A DNA stretch of 43,877 nucleotides, taken from contig NZ_CANCLE010000008.1 in NCBI RefSeq assembly GCF_947378715.1, positions 1 to 43,877 on the forward strand, written 5' to 3'. The notes below the pieces were generated by a model. It saw only the letters and a program-made list of their open reading frames with translations. It was not told the DNA's origin and did no database searches. Below are positions 7,226-15,694 of the stretch, piece by piece. The number at the start of each line of letters is the position of its first letter. Position 1 is the stretch's first letter. The position numbers and the translations under genes are program-made. Source of the stretch: Phenylobacterium aquaticum. GTDB taxonomy: Bacteria; Pseudomonadota; Alphaproteobacteria; Caulobacterales; Caulobacteraceae.

Positions 7226-9241
7226 ATGCTCATGCCATACAAACGCGTCTTGTGCCTCACCGCCGGCCTCGCGCTGCTGGCCGCCACGCCCGCCGCGGCG
7301 CAATCCATCGACTATGGCTCCCTGCAGGAGCTGTTCGGCGAGGCTGTGACCACCTCGGCCACCGGCTCGCCCCAGCGCTCCACCGAGGCGCCGGTCGACA
7401 TGACCATCATCTCGGCGGCCGACATCAAGCGCTCGGGCGCCACAGACATCCCCACCATCCTGTCGCGAACCGCCGGGGTCGACATCCTGCCCTTCGCGGC
7501 CGGCGCCGCCGAGATCAGCGTGCGCGGCTATGATCAGGCGCGCTCGCCCCGGATGCTGGTGCTGGTCAATGGCCGCCAGGTCTATCTCGACCACTTCGGC
7601 TACACCGACTGGCACACCCTGCCGGTGGCGCTCGAGGAGATTCGCCAGATCGAGCTGGTGCGCGGGCCCAACAGCGCCCTGTTCGGCTTCAACGCCGTCT
7701 CCGGCGTGGTCAATATCATCACCTACAACCCGAAATTCGACCAGGCCAACAGCGCCTCGGTCCAGGCCGGCGGCCTGGGCTACGCCTCGGCCAGCCTGGT
7801 CCAGACGGTGGCGATGGGCCCAGGCGTGAGCGGCCGGCTGTCGATCAGCGCCGACAAGCAGGACGAGTGGTCCAACTCCAACCCGGCGATCCTGGCGACC
7901 CAGCTCTCCAATCCCTGGGCGACGCGCGCCGCCGCCGATGTGGTCGCCGAGATCGCGCCCAGGACCGACCTGCGCATCGAGACCTCCTGGTCCAATTCCG
8001 GCCAGACCGAGATGCTGTCGAGCTATTCCTATGTCGCCCACCGGGTGAAGACCGGCTCGGTCAAGGCCACCCTGGACGCCGACACCGCCTATGGCTCCCT
8101 CCAGGCCCAGGCCTATATCAACCAGCTGGATTCCCTGGCCGCCCCCCTGCACTACAAGAACACCATCTGGGTGGCCAAGCTGCAGGACCTGCTGAAGATC
8201 GGGACCGCCCACACCGTGCGGCTGGCGCTCGAATATCGCGACAACAAGGTCAATACGACGCCGGTGGTCGGGGGCGAGGTCGGCTATACGGTCCTCGCGC
8301 CCTCGGCCATGTGGAACTGGCAGGCCAGCCAGAAGCTCGCCCTGACCGCGGCCGTGCGCCTGGACAGCCTCAAGCTCAGCCGCACCGGGACCTTTCCCGT
8401 CGGGGTCAAGGTCACCAACAACGCCGCCTGGGACAAGTCGATCGACAAGGTCAGCGCCAATCTGGGCGCGGTGGTCGCCATGACCGATGTCGACACCCTG
8501 CGGCTCACCGCCGCCCGAGGCGTCCAGGCCCCGACCCTGGTCGAACTGGGCTCGCGCCAGGTGCTGCCGACCACCGCCCCGCCCAAGGGTGTGGCGACCC
8601 TGGGCAATCCCAACCTGCAGCCGGCCCTGGTGACCAGCTATGAGATCGCCTACGAGCGCGAGCTGCCCCAGATCCGCGCCCGGGCCGGCCTCAAGGCCTT
8701 CGCCCAGACCACCGAGGACGTGAAGAGCGGGGTCTCCAAGCTGCAGATCGACATTCCGGCGACGGCCACGACCTATCCGGCCATCACCTATCTCAATATC
8801 GGCAAGTCACGGATGAAGGGCTTCGAGCTCCAGGCCAGCGGCAAGCTGGGCCAGGGGTTCCGCTGGAGCGCCGACACCACCTATGTCGACATCGAGGACA
8901 AGCCGATCGCCGGCTACAATCCGATCACGCGTCTGGCGGCCTTCGGCGAGACCAGCCCCAAATATCGCAGCAACCTGTCGCTGGGCTGGACCAACACGCG
9001 CTGGACGGTCGACACCTATGTCCACGCCGTCTCGAAGTTCAACTCCTACACCGCCACCCAGACCCTGGAACCCGTGGCCGGCTACACCTCCGTGGCCGCG
9101 CGGGTCGGCTATCAGACCGCCTCGGGACTCACCTTGGCGGTCAGCGGCCAGAACCTGCTGGATGACGGCCAGTTCCAGGCCAAGTCCACCGGCCTGGCGG
9201 CCCAGCGCCGGATCCTGTTCTCGGTGAGCCGGAGCTGGTGA
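7226..9241 (+). CDS. TonB-dependent outer-membrane receptor 1
   Basis: The 671-residue protein has a signal peptide ending AAA (about residue 25). The N terminus SIDYGSLQELFGEAVTTSA is shared almost exactly with the two receptors downstream and probably contains the TonB-box region. A plug domain follows at about residues 53-168 (VRGYDQARSPRMLVLVNGR, VRGPNSALFGFNAVSGVVNIIT). The rest is a beta-barrel ending in an aromatic residue (SVSRSW), as expected for an outer-membrane protein. Such receptors import ligands using TonB energy. No siderophore, vitamin or sugar gene nearby indicates the substrate. Unlike receptors 2 and 3 it has no small periplasmic partner gene upstream. The ATG at 7226 follows AGGGGCGG. 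Confidence 0.93.
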   Translation: MLMPYKRVLCLTAGLALLAATPAAAQSIDYGSLQELFGEAVTTSATGSPQRSTEAPVDMTIISAADIKRSGATDIPTILSRTAGVDILPFAAGAAEISVRGYDQARSPRMLVLVNGRQVYLDHFGYTDWHTLPVALEEIRQIELVRGPNSALFGFNAVSGVVNIITYNPKFDQANSASVQAGGLGYASASLVQTVAMGPGVSGRLSISADKQDEWSNSNPAILATQLSNPWATRAAADVVAEIAPRTDLRIETSWSNSGQTEMLSSYSYVAHRVKTGSVKATLDADTAYGSLQAQAYINQLDSLAAPLHYKNTIWVAKLQDLLKIGTAHTVRLALEYRDNKVNTTPVVGGEVGYTVLAPSAMWNWQASQKLALTAAVRLDSLKLSRTGTFPVGVKVTNNAAWDKSIDKVSANLGAVVAMTDVDTLRLTAARGVQAPTLVELGSRQVLPTTAPPKGVATLGNPNLQPALVTSYEIAYERELPQIRARAGLKAFAQTTEDVKSGVSKLQIDIPATATTYPAITYLNIGKSRMKGFELQASGKLGQGFRWSADTTYVDIEDKPIAGYNPITRLAAFGETSPKYRSNLSLGWTNTRWTVDTYVHAVSKFNSYTATQTLEPVAGYTSVAARVGYQTASGLTLAVSGQNLLDDGQFQAKSTGLAAQRRILFSVSRSW

Positions 9242-9248
9242 GCGCCCT

Positions 9249-9270
9249 GGCGGGGGTTCAGGCCCCCGCC
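9249..9270. terminator. hairpin between convergent receptor 1 and pyrF
   Basis: GGCGGGGG (9249-9256) and CCCCCGCC (9263-9270) form an 8-bp stem with a 6-base loop that includes the pyrF stop codon. With only 16 bases between the two convergent genes, this is the only candidate terminator. It lacks T-runs. Confidence 0.35.
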
Positions 9271-9974
9271 ATCTCCGCGATGATCCGGCGCGCGGCGGTC
9301 TGGGGATCGTTGGCGCCGGTGATCGGCCGGCCGCAGACGATGTGCGAGGCGCCGGCCTTGATGGCGTCGGCCGGCGTCGCCGCCCGGGCCTGGTCGTTCT
9401 TGGCCGCCCAGTCGGGCCGCACGCCCGGCGTCACCACCAGGAAGTCCTTGCCGCCGATGGCCCGGGCGAGCGCCGCCTCATGCGGGCTGGCCACCACCCC
9501 GTCGCAGCCGGCGTCCAGCGCCTGGTGGATGCGGCGTTCGACCAGGGCCTTGGCGGTCGCGGCATAGCCCATCTCGACGAGGTCGGCGTCCGACAGGCTG
9601 GTCAGCACGGTCACCGCCAGGATCTTCAGGTCCGATCGCCCGCGGCCGCGCACGGCCGAGGCCATCACCTGCGGCTCGCCATGCACGGTCAAGAGGTCAC
9701 AGCCGGTGTCGGCCAGCACGGCGGCGGCTCGCTGCACCGTGGTGCCGATGTCGTGCAGCTTCCAGTCCAGGAACACCTGCTTGCCTTGGGCCTTCAGCGC
9801 CCGGGCGAGCGCCATGCCGTCGGTCGCGAACAGCTCCAGCCCGACCTTGTAGAAGCTGACCGCCTCGCCCAGGGCCTCGACCACCGCGCGGGCCTCGTCC
9901 GTGGTGGGCAGATCGAGCGGCACGATCAGGCGGGGATCGGCCTTGACCGGCAGGTCGGCGACGAGGCTGGACAT
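9258..9974 (-). CDS. pyrF: orotidine 5'-phosphate decarboxylase
   Basis: PyrF converts OMP to UMP, the last step of de novo pyrimidine synthesis. The 238-residue TIM-barrel protein begins RLIVPLDLPT and carries the catalytic FLDWKLHDIGTTV segment (the Asp-Lys-Asp array of the family) and VVTPGVRPD (phosphate loop). The length is normal. The ATG at 9974 has GGAG 7 bases upstream. It is divergent from the MarC-family gene and convergent with the receptor; no other pyrimidine gene is present. Confidence 0.96.
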   Translation of the reverse strand: MSSLVADLPVKADPRLIVPLDLPTTDEARAVVEALGEAVSFYKVGLELFATDGMALARALKAQGKQVFLDWKLHDIGTTVQRAAAVLADTGCDLLTVHGEPQVMASAVRGRGRSDLKILAVTVLTSLSDADLVEMGYAATAKALVERRIHQALDAGCDGVVASPHEAALARAIGGKDFLVVTPGVRPDWAAKNDQARAATPADAIKAGASHIVCGRPITGANDPQTAARRIIAEMAGA

Positions 9975-10050
9975 GGGCGGGCTCCAGGCAGGATGAGCCC
10001 GCCTCCAGCAAGAGGTCGGCGGGCGCGGCGAATTGGGCTAAGAGCGACCC

Positions 10051-10743
10051 ATGAGCCCTCAGAACTTCGCGGTCAACTTTTTCGTCGCGCTCTTCGCCCT
10101 GATCGATCCGATCGGAAACGTGCCCCTGTTCGCGGCGGCGACGGCCGGCGTGCGCGGCAAGGATTCACGGCTGATCGCCATCTATATCGCGATCTTCGTG
10201 CTGTTCTTCCTGACCTTCTTCTACTTCACCGGCGTCAGCCTGCTGGCCTTCTTCGGCATCTCCATGCCGGCCTTCCGGATCGCCGGCGGCATCATCCTGT
10301 TCCTGCTCGGCCTCGACATGGCCCGCGAGGACTTCGTCGCCACCTTCTCCGGCGCGGGTGACGGCGAGGTCGGCGAGGGCCGGGCTCATGCGCGCAAGCG
10401 CTTCGAGCGGATGATCGTGCCCTTCGCCATGCCGCTGCTGATCGGCCCGGGCGCCATCTCCACCGTGGTGATCTACGCCAGCGAGGCCAAGGACTATGGC
10501 CTGGCCGGCGCGGCCGTGGGCCTGGGCGTCATCGCCGCCATCTCGCTGTCGGTGATGCTGTCCTTCTGGGCCAGCCCCTTGATCAGCCGGGTCATGGGCC
10601 GCATCGGCATGACCATCGTGGTGCGGGTGCTGGGCCTGATCCTCTGCGCCATGGCGGTGCAGTTCGTCATGGCCGGGATCGCCGACGCCACCCACGGGGT
10701 GATCCTGAAGAAGGCCTCGGCCCCCTATCAGGACGCGCTCTGA
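10051..10743 (+). CDS. MarC-family integral membrane protein
   Basis: The 230-residue inner-membrane protein has about six predicted helices and the MarC-family (UPF0056) motifs FALIDPIGNVPLF near the N terminus and LLIGPGAIST in the middle. A charged cytoplasmic loop (GEGRAHARKRFERM) lies between the two halves. Despite the name, MarC-family proteins have no settled transport substrate and are not established multidrug transporters. The final 16 bases overlap the end of the convergent KTSC gene. Confidence 0.9.
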   Translation: MSPQNFAVNFFVALFALIDPIGNVPLFAAATAGVRGKDSRLIAIYIAIFVLFFLTFFYFTGVSLLAFFGISMPAFRIAGGIILFLLGLDMAREDFVATFSGAGDGEVGEGRAHARKRFERMIVPFAMPLLIGPGAISTVVIYASEAKDYGLAGAAVGLGVIAAISLSVMLSFWASPLISRVMGRIGMTIVVRVLGLILCAMAVQFVMAGIADATHGVILKKASAPYQDAL

Positions 10744-10967
10744 CCCTCGCCCCGTCCCAGCGGCGCCTCGAACCGGTTATAGGGATACTGGTCGCAGATC
10801 TCGTCGGCGAAGAAGTCGTCGCGCGAGCCGGCGTCCAGGAAGCTGCGGTGCACCTCGCCCGGCACCCCCACATAGATGTAGGCGCAGCCGTCCTCGAACT
10901 GGATGGTCAGTTTGGCGCGCCCCGCGTCATAGGCGATCGCCGCGATCGAAAGGGACTCGGGTTGCAT
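10728..10967 (-). CDS. KTSC-domain protein
   Basis: The small 79-residue protein fits the KTSC domain family: IAAIAYDAGRAKLTIQFEDG, then YIYVGVPGEVHRSFLDAGSRDDFFADEI. The name-giving Lys-Thr-Ser-Cys motif is not strictly kept (AGSRDDFF here). Function is unknown; the fold is thought to occur alone or fused to lysyl-tRNA-synthetase-like domains. A strong AGGAGGT lies 5 bases before the ATG. Its 3' end overlaps the convergent marC-family gene by 16 bases. Confidence 0.82.
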   Translation of the reverse strand: MQPESLSIAAIAYDAGRAKLTIQFEDGCAYIYVGVPGEVHRSFLDAGSRDDFFADEICDQYPYNRFEAPLGRGEGQSAS

Positions 10968-11104
10968 CCGGGACCTCCTGGATGGCCGTGGGTTTGAAGG
11001 AAAACGCCCGGACGCCGCAGGAAGGTTCCCGCGAGACGTCCGTTATGCGAACTTCACCATCAAGCGGCCGACACTCAAATCCAGGGCCGAAACAGGGGGA
11101 ACAT

Positions 11105-11512
11105 ATGGAACCGCACTACGAAGTCGCGATCGTCACGCTTTTGGCGCTGCTTGTCTATTTCTGGATGGGGATGCGGGTGGGCGGCGCCCGTCAAAAAACC
11201 GGCATCAAGGCCCCGGCCATGACCGGCGACCCTCATCTGGAGCGAAATGTCCGGGTCCAGGCCAACACCTTGGAGTGGCTGCCCATCTTCCTGCCCAGCC
11301 TGTGGTTGTTCGCGGTGTTCTGGGATGACCGGATCGCCGCCCTCGCCGGTCTGGTCTGGATCGTCGGGCGCATCCTCTACGCCCTCGGCTATGTCGCCGA
11401 TCCGGGCAAGCGCGAGCTGGGCTTCCTGGTCCAGTCCCTGGCCGTGGCCGTCCTGCTGTTCGGGGCGCTGGGCAAGATCGCCTGGACGATGGTCTCGACC
11501 GGCACCTACTGA
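11105..11512 (+). CDS. MAPEG-family membrane protein
   Basis: The 135-residue protein has four predicted helices. It has the MAPEG-family pattern ERNVRVQANTLEWLPIFLPSLWLF, corresponding to the conserved glutathione-side helix of eicosanoid/glutathione-metabolising membrane proteins. The frame is open upstream to 10982, but the ATG at 11105 follows AGGGGGAACAT and starts the first helix correctly. Bacterial members are mostly uncharacterised; glutathione transferase or peroxidase activity is possible. It is divergent from the KTSC gene. Confidence 0.88.
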   Translation: MEPHYEVAIVTLLALLVYFWMGMRVGGARQKTGIKAPAMTGDPHLERNVRVQANTLEWLPIFLPSLWLFAVFWDDRIAALAGLVWIVGRILYALGYVADPGKRELGFLVQSLAVAVLLFGALGKIAWTMVSTGTY

Positions 11513-11557
11513 GCAAGCCTTTCGGACGCGGCCCGGGCGGTCTATCTGGCGGGCGAC

Positions 11558-12190
11558 ATGACCGCGCCACCCGTCGATCCCGCCCGCTACGCCGCCTTTC
11601 TGGGGGTGATGGTCGTCATGGCCATCACCCCTGGACCGGCCAATGTCTTCGCCATCGCCACCGGGGCTGAAAAGGGCAAGGCTGCGGCCCTGACCGCCGT
11701 GGCGGGGATGAACGCGGCCACCCTGGTCTGGTTCTCCGCCGCCGCCCTCGGCCTGGGCGGACTGATCCTGGCCTTTCCCCGCGCCTTCCACCTGATCGCC
11801 CTGGCCGGCGCGGCCTATGTCGCCTGGCTGGGCCTGAAGACCCTGATCGCGGCCCAGAAGGGTGGCGGCGGCCTGGCCCGGCTGAGCGTCAGGCCCGGGC
11901 GTTCGGCCTTTCGCGACGGCTTCACCGTGCAGATCTCCAACCCCAAGGCGGTGCTGTTCTTCACCGCCGTCCTGCCGCCCTTCCTGGACCCGGGCCGACC
12001 CCTGCCGGCCCAGCTCCTGGCCTTCGGCTGCGCCACCATCGGCTTCGACATCATCTCGATGAGCGCCTATGGCCTGGGCGGCGCCGCCCTGGCCGATCGC
12101 ATGACCGAGCCCCGGTTTCGGCGGATCTTCCAGACCGGAGTCGGGCTTCTGTTATGCGCGGCGGCGACGCTGATGGCGCTGCGCCACTAG
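11558..12190 (+). CDS. LysE/RhtB-family amino-acid exporter
   Basis: The 210-residue membrane protein has the LysE-family signatures: TPGPANVFAIATGAEKGK in helix 1, AYVAWLGLKTL, and NPKAVLFFTAVLPPFLDP before helix 4. About six helices are predicted. Family members export amino acids such as lysine, threonine or homoserine lactones; the substrate here is unknown. It starts 45 bases after the MAPEG stop on the same strand. Confidence 0.92.
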   Translation: MTAPPVDPARYAAFLGVMVVMAITPGPANVFAIATGAEKGKAAALTAVAGMNAATLVWFSAAALGLGGLILAFPRAFHLIALAGAAYVAWLGLKTLIAAQKGGGGLARLSVRPGRSAFRDGFTVQISNPKAVLFFTAVLPPFLDPGRPLPAQLLAFGCATIGFDIISMSAYGLGGAALADRMTEPRFRRIFQTGVGLLLCAAATLMALRH

Positions 12191-12632
12191 TCGCCAGCCC
12201 TTGGCCGCACCTCCATTTTGGGGGCAACATCTTGAATAAGCGCACGAAAGACCCGATTTGGGTCCGGCCCGAAACGGGTGCGTCAAGATGTCCAGCCAAG
12301 TCTAGCCCCGGGGGGCGGACGAGAAATTCCCGCCGGCCCTACCGCGCCTGAACTTGCTTAATGCTCTAAGTCATCCGGCCGGAACGCGAGTGTTCACCAA
12401 AAACACTCCGCGCAGGATTGTCCAAAATCGTGATCATCATTGCTAACGCACCCACCATCCTCTGGTATGGCCGGCACAAATAGCTGTTTAACCGAAAGTA
12501 TGGCGAGATATGGTGTCAGTAATGGAGAAACTATATTTGCTATTTGAGTGTAGAAACGTCGGGCATATTTGAATTTCGCTTTAGGTCGCGTCATGTTTCC
12601 GCTCATCGGCCTGTCATGGGCGAGGGGAACAG
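12191..12632. other. AT-richer intergenic region upstream of receptor module 2
   Basis: A 442-base gap with no supported gene, A/T-rich from about 12400 to 12600. It contains TGGTATGGCC at 12463-12472, an element shared with 15533 and 25069. I see no TGCGACAA here. It probably carries the promoter for the module that starts at 12633. A short open frame on the minus strand at 12394-12606 has unconvincing composition. Confidence 0.5.
12463..12472 (+). promoter_or_regulatory. TGGTATGGCC motif (copy 1)
   Basis: The identical decamer occurs at 15533-15542, upstream of the next module. GGTATGGC occurs twice, 23 bases apart, upstream of the che operon (25069, 25092). A shared regulator is inferred; the motif is not one I can assign. 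Confidence 0.35.
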
Positions 12633-13163
12633 ATGCACACTCAATTCAAGACATCGCTGACGGCGCTCGCCGCAGCGCTGGCGCTCGCGGCGCCAGGGAT
12701 CGGCCACGCCGACGCGGCCAAGGACCTTGGGGTGGCGGGCCGCGCGCTCACCTTCCTGGAGAACGGTCCGACGGGGAAGGCCACGCTGGGCGTGGTGTTC
12801 GATCCGTCCAAGCCAGCCTCGGTAGCCGAGAAGAACGCGGTCATGGCCGCGATCGGCGCGGGCTACGCAGCCGGGTCCCTGACCCTGGTGGGCAAGCCGA
12901 TCGAAGCCGGCGACGTGGCCGGCGCCAGCGGGGTCCAGGCCCTGTTCGTGACCGGGGGCGTGAACTACGCCGCCGTCGGCGCCGCAGCCAAGGCCAAGAA
13001 GCTGATCGCCATCGGCTCCGATCCGGCCTGCGTGCGTTCGGGCGGCTGCGCCATGGGCGTGTCGACCGATCCGAAGGTGGACATCACCGTCAACCGGGCC
13101 ACGGCCGCGGCCGTGGGAGCGAGCTTCAAGGCCGCCTTCCGCATGATGATCAACGAAATCTGA
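12633..13163 (+). CDS. small periplasmic protein, YfiR/DUF4154-like, partner of TonB receptor 2
   Basis: The 176-residue protein has a signal peptide (cleavage near HADA, residue 26) and no membrane anchor. The C-terminal half (ALFVTGG..., KKLIAIGSD, ACVRSGGCAMGV, KVDITVNRATAAAVGASFKAAF) follows the pattern of YfiR/DUF4154 proteins: an exposed strand, a Cys pair bracketing a Gly turn (Cys133 and Cys139), then a V-N-x-A strand-helix end. YfiR proteins are periplasmic regulators and often sit beside TonB receptors and membrane sensors. The match is weak and needs a profile or structure search. The gene ends 14 bases before the receptor gene, so the two form an operon. It is a close paralogue of 15695-16225. 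Confidence 0.7.
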   Translation: MHTQFKTSLTALAAALALAAPGIGHADAAKDLGVAGRALTFLENGPTGKATLGVVFDPSKPASVAEKNAVMAAIGAGYAAGSLTLVGKPIEAGDVAGASGVQALFVTGGVNYAAVGAAAKAKKLIAIGSDPACVRSGGCAMGVSTDPKVDITVNRATAAAVGASFKAAFRMMINEI

Positions 13164-13177
13164 GCGGGGGCCCAGAC

Positions 13178-15193
13178 ATGAACAAGACCCATCTTCTGAC
13201 TGGCGTCGCCGCCAGCTTCGCGCTCATGGCCGCCATGCCGGCGGCCGCGCAATCCATCGACTACGGCTCCCTGCAGGAGCTGTTCGGCGAGGCCGTGACC
13301 ACCTCGGCCACCGGTTCGCCGCAGCGCTCGACCGAAGCTCCGGCCGACATGCAGATCATCTCGGCCGATGAGATCCGCCGCTCCGGCGAGACCAGCCTGC
13401 CGGGCATCCTGCAGCGGGTCGCCGGCATCGACGTGCTGAACCACTCGGCCGGCCAGTCGGACGTCAATGTCCGTGGCTATGACCAGGTCTCCTCGCCGCG
13501 CCTGCTGGTGCTGGTCAATGGCCGTCAGGTCTATCTCGACCACTATGGCGTGACCATCTGGGCCACCATCCCGGTCCAGCTCGACGAGATCCGCCAGATC
13601 GAGGTCGTGAAGGGCCCGAACAGCGCCCTGTTCGGCTTCAACGCCGTGTCCGGCGTGGTCAATATCATCACCTACAATCCGAAGTTCGACCCCACCAACG
13701 TGGTGACCGCCCGTGGCGGGACCCTGGGCGCCAAGAGCGGCTCCCTGGTCAGCACCTTCAAGCTCGGCCAGGCCGTCTCGGCCCGCCTCACGGTGGGCGG
13801 CAGCAGCCAGGACGAGTGGGCGAGCACCCGCGCCCAGCCGACCAAGGACCAGCTTCACGATCCCCGGTCGGCCTCAGCCAATCTGGACGTCGTGGCCCAG
13901 CTCGCTGAGAAGACCGAACTGCGGATGGAGGGCTCCTGGTCCAACATCCAGGAAGACAGCCGCGCCGCCGGCGCCTCCTACTCCGTGGTCAAGATGATCA
14001 CCAATTCCGAGAAGGCCACGGTCACCTCGGACACCCAGCTCGGCTCGATCCAGGCCCAGGTCTATCAGAACCAGCTGACCGCCAAATACTCCATCGCCGG
14101 CGGCATTTTCTGGAAGAACACCATCACGGTGGCCAGCCTGCAGGACCTGTTCAAGGTCGGCACGGCCCACACCTTCCGGCTGGGTGGCGAATATCGCCAC
14201 AACACCTTGAATGTCGCCCCGGTCAACAAGGCCGACGTCAGCTATGACGTGGCGGCGCTGTCGGGCATGTGGAACTGGCAGGTCAATGACAAGCTGACCA
14301 CCACTGCGGCCATGCGGGTCGACAAGATGTCGCTGGACCGCTCCGGGCCCTTCCTGCCCCGCGCGCCGAACGGCAATAACGCCCTTTGGAACCGCGACAT
14401 CACCGCGACCAGCGCCAACGCCACGGTCGCCTGGCGGCCGACCAGCGCGGACACCTTCCGGCTGTCCTATGCCCGCGGCGTCCAGGCGCCCAGCCTGATC
14501 GAACTCGGCGGCCTCGAGCTGCCGATCGCGGCGGGTCCGATCACCCTGGACATCGTCGGCAATCCCAAGCTGCGGCCCTCGATCGTCACCAACTACGAGC
14601 TGGCCTACGACCACGACTTCGCCCCGATCAAGGCCAAGCTGGGTGTGCGCCTGTTCAACCAGGACTGGAAGGACATCAAGACCGGCATCAGCACCGGCTC
14701 GTTGGACTTCTATCCCAGCGCCACCACCAATGGCGGCTTCACCCAGATCAACGGCCTGGACTCCAAGCTGAAGGGCGCGGAAGTGACAGCCACCGGCCGG
14801 TTCACCCCCGAGCTGGGCTGGCGCGCCGACTACACCGCCACCAGCGTGAAGGACTCGCCGTTCGCGGGCATCAACACCTTCGCCCGGGGCGTCGCCTTCC
14901 AACAGACCACGCCGAAGGCGCGCGGCAATATCGGGATGGACTGGGAGCATGGGGCTTGGGAGGCTGACGCCAACCTGCACTATGTCGGCGACTACAAGTT
15001 CCAAGATGTGGTCACCAGCGCCCTGACCCCTGTGAAGGCCTATGCCAGCCTCTCGGCTCGGCTTGGCTACAAGACCGCCAACGGGATCACCCTGGCGGTC
15101 GCCGGACAGAACCTGCTGAGCGATCGTCAGAACCAGACCAGCGGTCTCGCCGCCGAGCGGCGCGTCCTGCTCTCCGTCAGCAAGGCTTGGTGA
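13178..15193 (+). CDS. TonB-dependent outer-membrane receptor 2
   Basis: The 671-residue protein starts MNKTHLLTG with a signal peptide ending AAA. The shared SIDYGSLQELFGEAVTTSA block is followed by the plug domain (VRGYDQVSSPRLLVLVNGR, VKGPNSALFGFNAVSGVVNIIT) and a beta-barrel ending SVSKAW. The frame is open far upstream (to 12569), but the ATG at 13178 with GGGGG upstream and a normal signal peptide is the real start. It lies 14 bases after the YfiR-like gene. Plug and N terminus are close to receptors 1 and 3 while the barrel loops differ. This suggests a shared energising and signalling interface with different ligands. Confidence 0.93.
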   Translation: MNKTHLLTGVAASFALMAAMPAAAQSIDYGSLQELFGEAVTTSATGSPQRSTEAPADMQIISADEIRRSGETSLPGILQRVAGIDVLNHSAGQSDVNVRGYDQVSSPRLLVLVNGRQVYLDHYGVTIWATIPVQLDEIRQIEVVKGPNSALFGFNAVSGVVNIITYNPKFDPTNVVTARGGTLGAKSGSLVSTFKLGQAVSARLTVGGSSQDEWASTRAQPTKDQLHDPRSASANLDVVAQLAEKTELRMEGSWSNIQEDSRAAGASYSVVKMITNSEKATVTSDTQLGSIQAQVYQNQLTAKYSIAGGIFWKNTITVASLQDLFKVGTAHTFRLGGEYRHNTLNVAPVNKADVSYDVAALSGMWNWQVNDKLTTTAAMRVDKMSLDRSGPFLPRAPNGNNALWNRDITATSANATVAWRPTSADTFRLSYARGVQAPSLIELGGLELPIAAGPITLDIVGNPKLRPSIVTNYELAYDHDFAPIKAKLGVRLFNQDWKDIKTGISTGSLDFYPSATTNGGFTQINGLDSKLKGAEVTATGRFTPELGWRADYTATSVKDSPFAGINTFARGVAFQQTTPKARGNIGMDWEHGAWEADANLHYVGDYKFQDVVTSALTPVKAYASLSARLGYKTANGITLAVAGQNLLSDRQNQTSGLAAERRVLLSVSKAW

Positions 15194-15218
15194 CCCCCCG
15201 TCGCCTAGCCTGACCTGG

Positions 15219-15255
15219 AGCCGGCTCCGCAACCCCCCCTGCGGAGCCGGCTTTT
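15219..15255 (+). terminator. rho-independent terminator after TonB receptor 2
   Basis: AGCCGGCTCCGCA (15219-15231) and TGCGGAGCCGGCT (15240-15252) form a perfect 13-bp stem with an 8-base loop, followed by TTTT and CC. It lies 25 bases after the receptor stop and separates module 2 from module 3. Confidence 0.9.
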
Positions 15256-15335
15256 CCTTCAGATCCTCAAGGGCGCGGCTGATTCGATCGGGTCGCGGGC
15301 CCAGCGGAACTCACATCCCAGCGGTTTTCGACCCC

Positions 15336-15343
15336 TGCGACAA
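15336..15343 (+). promoter_or_regulatory. TGCGACAA motif (copy 3 of 5)
   Basis: In the context CCTGCGACAAACTGTCC, upstream of receptor module 3. It shares the flanking CC and the following pyrimidine-TG with the copy at 7144. Confidence 0.35.
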
Positions 15344-15444
15344 ACTGTCCAGAACCAGTATTGGCCCCAAGCTCAGTCATGACTTCAGGGGCTGTCCTAC
15401 CCAAGTCATGCCAATTGAACCCATCGGACATGACAAATACAAAT

Positions 15445-15452
15445 TGCGACAA
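15445..15452 (+). promoter_or_regulatory. TGCGACAA motif (copy 4 of 5)
   Basis: In the context AAATTGCGACAACGGG, 109 bases after copy 3 and about 250 bases before the module 3 start. Confidence 0.3.
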
Positions 15453-15532
15453 CGGGCGATCGATCTAGCTATTACCAAAGCAAAATCGCTCCTCACTCGC
15501 ATCACGTTCCCAAACAATCACGTCACTGTTCG

Positions 15533-15542
15533 TGGTATGGCC
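15533..15542 (+). promoter_or_regulatory. TGGTATGGCC motif (copy 2)
   Basis: Identical over ten bases to 12463-12472, at a similar distance (about 160 bases) from the first gene of its module. A related GGTATTGCC follows 18 bases later. Confidence 0.35.
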
Positions 15543-15604
15543 GCGATCAACCCGGTATTGCCGGGATTGAGTACCTGTCTGTAGGGCGTTTATATTTGTC
15601 CAAA

Positions 15605-15612
15605 TTGTCGCA
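15605..15612 (-). promoter_or_regulatory. TGCGACAA motif (copy 5 of 5, reversed)
   Basis: Reads AAATTGTCGCAGG on the plus strand, the reverse of the extended copy at 7144. It lies just upstream of the TTAA-N7-TTAC site, about 80 bases before the module 3 start. Confidence 0.4.
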
Positions 15613-15624
15613 GGCGGGCCGCTG

Positions 15625-15639
15625 TTAACTTACATTTAC
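15625..15639 (+). promoter_or_regulatory. possible CtrA-type site (TTAA-N7-TTAC)
   Basis: TTAA-CTTACAT-TTAC, with another TTAAC at 15642, about 55-70 bases before the module 3 start. It has the same form and similar distance as the site before receptor 1. Confidence 0.35.
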
Positions 15640-15694
15640 CCTTAACAAGACCATCACTTGCGTCTGTGAAGCCCAGAAGGGCGAGGGGATAAAT

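Larger units (their letters stand above)
15194..15694. other. intergenic region between receptor modules 2 and 3
   Basis: A 501-base gap without a supported gene. In order it holds a strong terminator (15219-15255), TGCGACAA sites at 15336 and 15445, TGGTATGGCC at 15533 followed by the similar GGTATTGCCGG, a reversed TGCGACAA at 15605, and a TTAA-N7-TTAC site at 15625 with a further TTAA at 15642. It ends with the ribosome site GAGGGGA before 15695. The right half is A/T-rich and is the likely promoter of module 3. Confidence 0.6.

Noticed and set aside
12394..12606. Possible 70-residue minus-strand gene upstream of receptor module 2
   Set aside because: A/T-rich composition unlike the coding genes here, no ribosome site and no recognisable motif; the region is better explained as promoter DNA.
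12569..13177. An upstream extension of TonB receptor 2 by about 200 codons
   Set aside because: The extension runs in a different frame through the YfiR-like gene, and a normal signal peptide starts at 13178.
15533..15570. Sigma-54-type promoter suggested by GGTATGGCC...GGTATTGCC
   Set aside because: The GG-N10-GC spacing required for the -24/-12 elements is not met.
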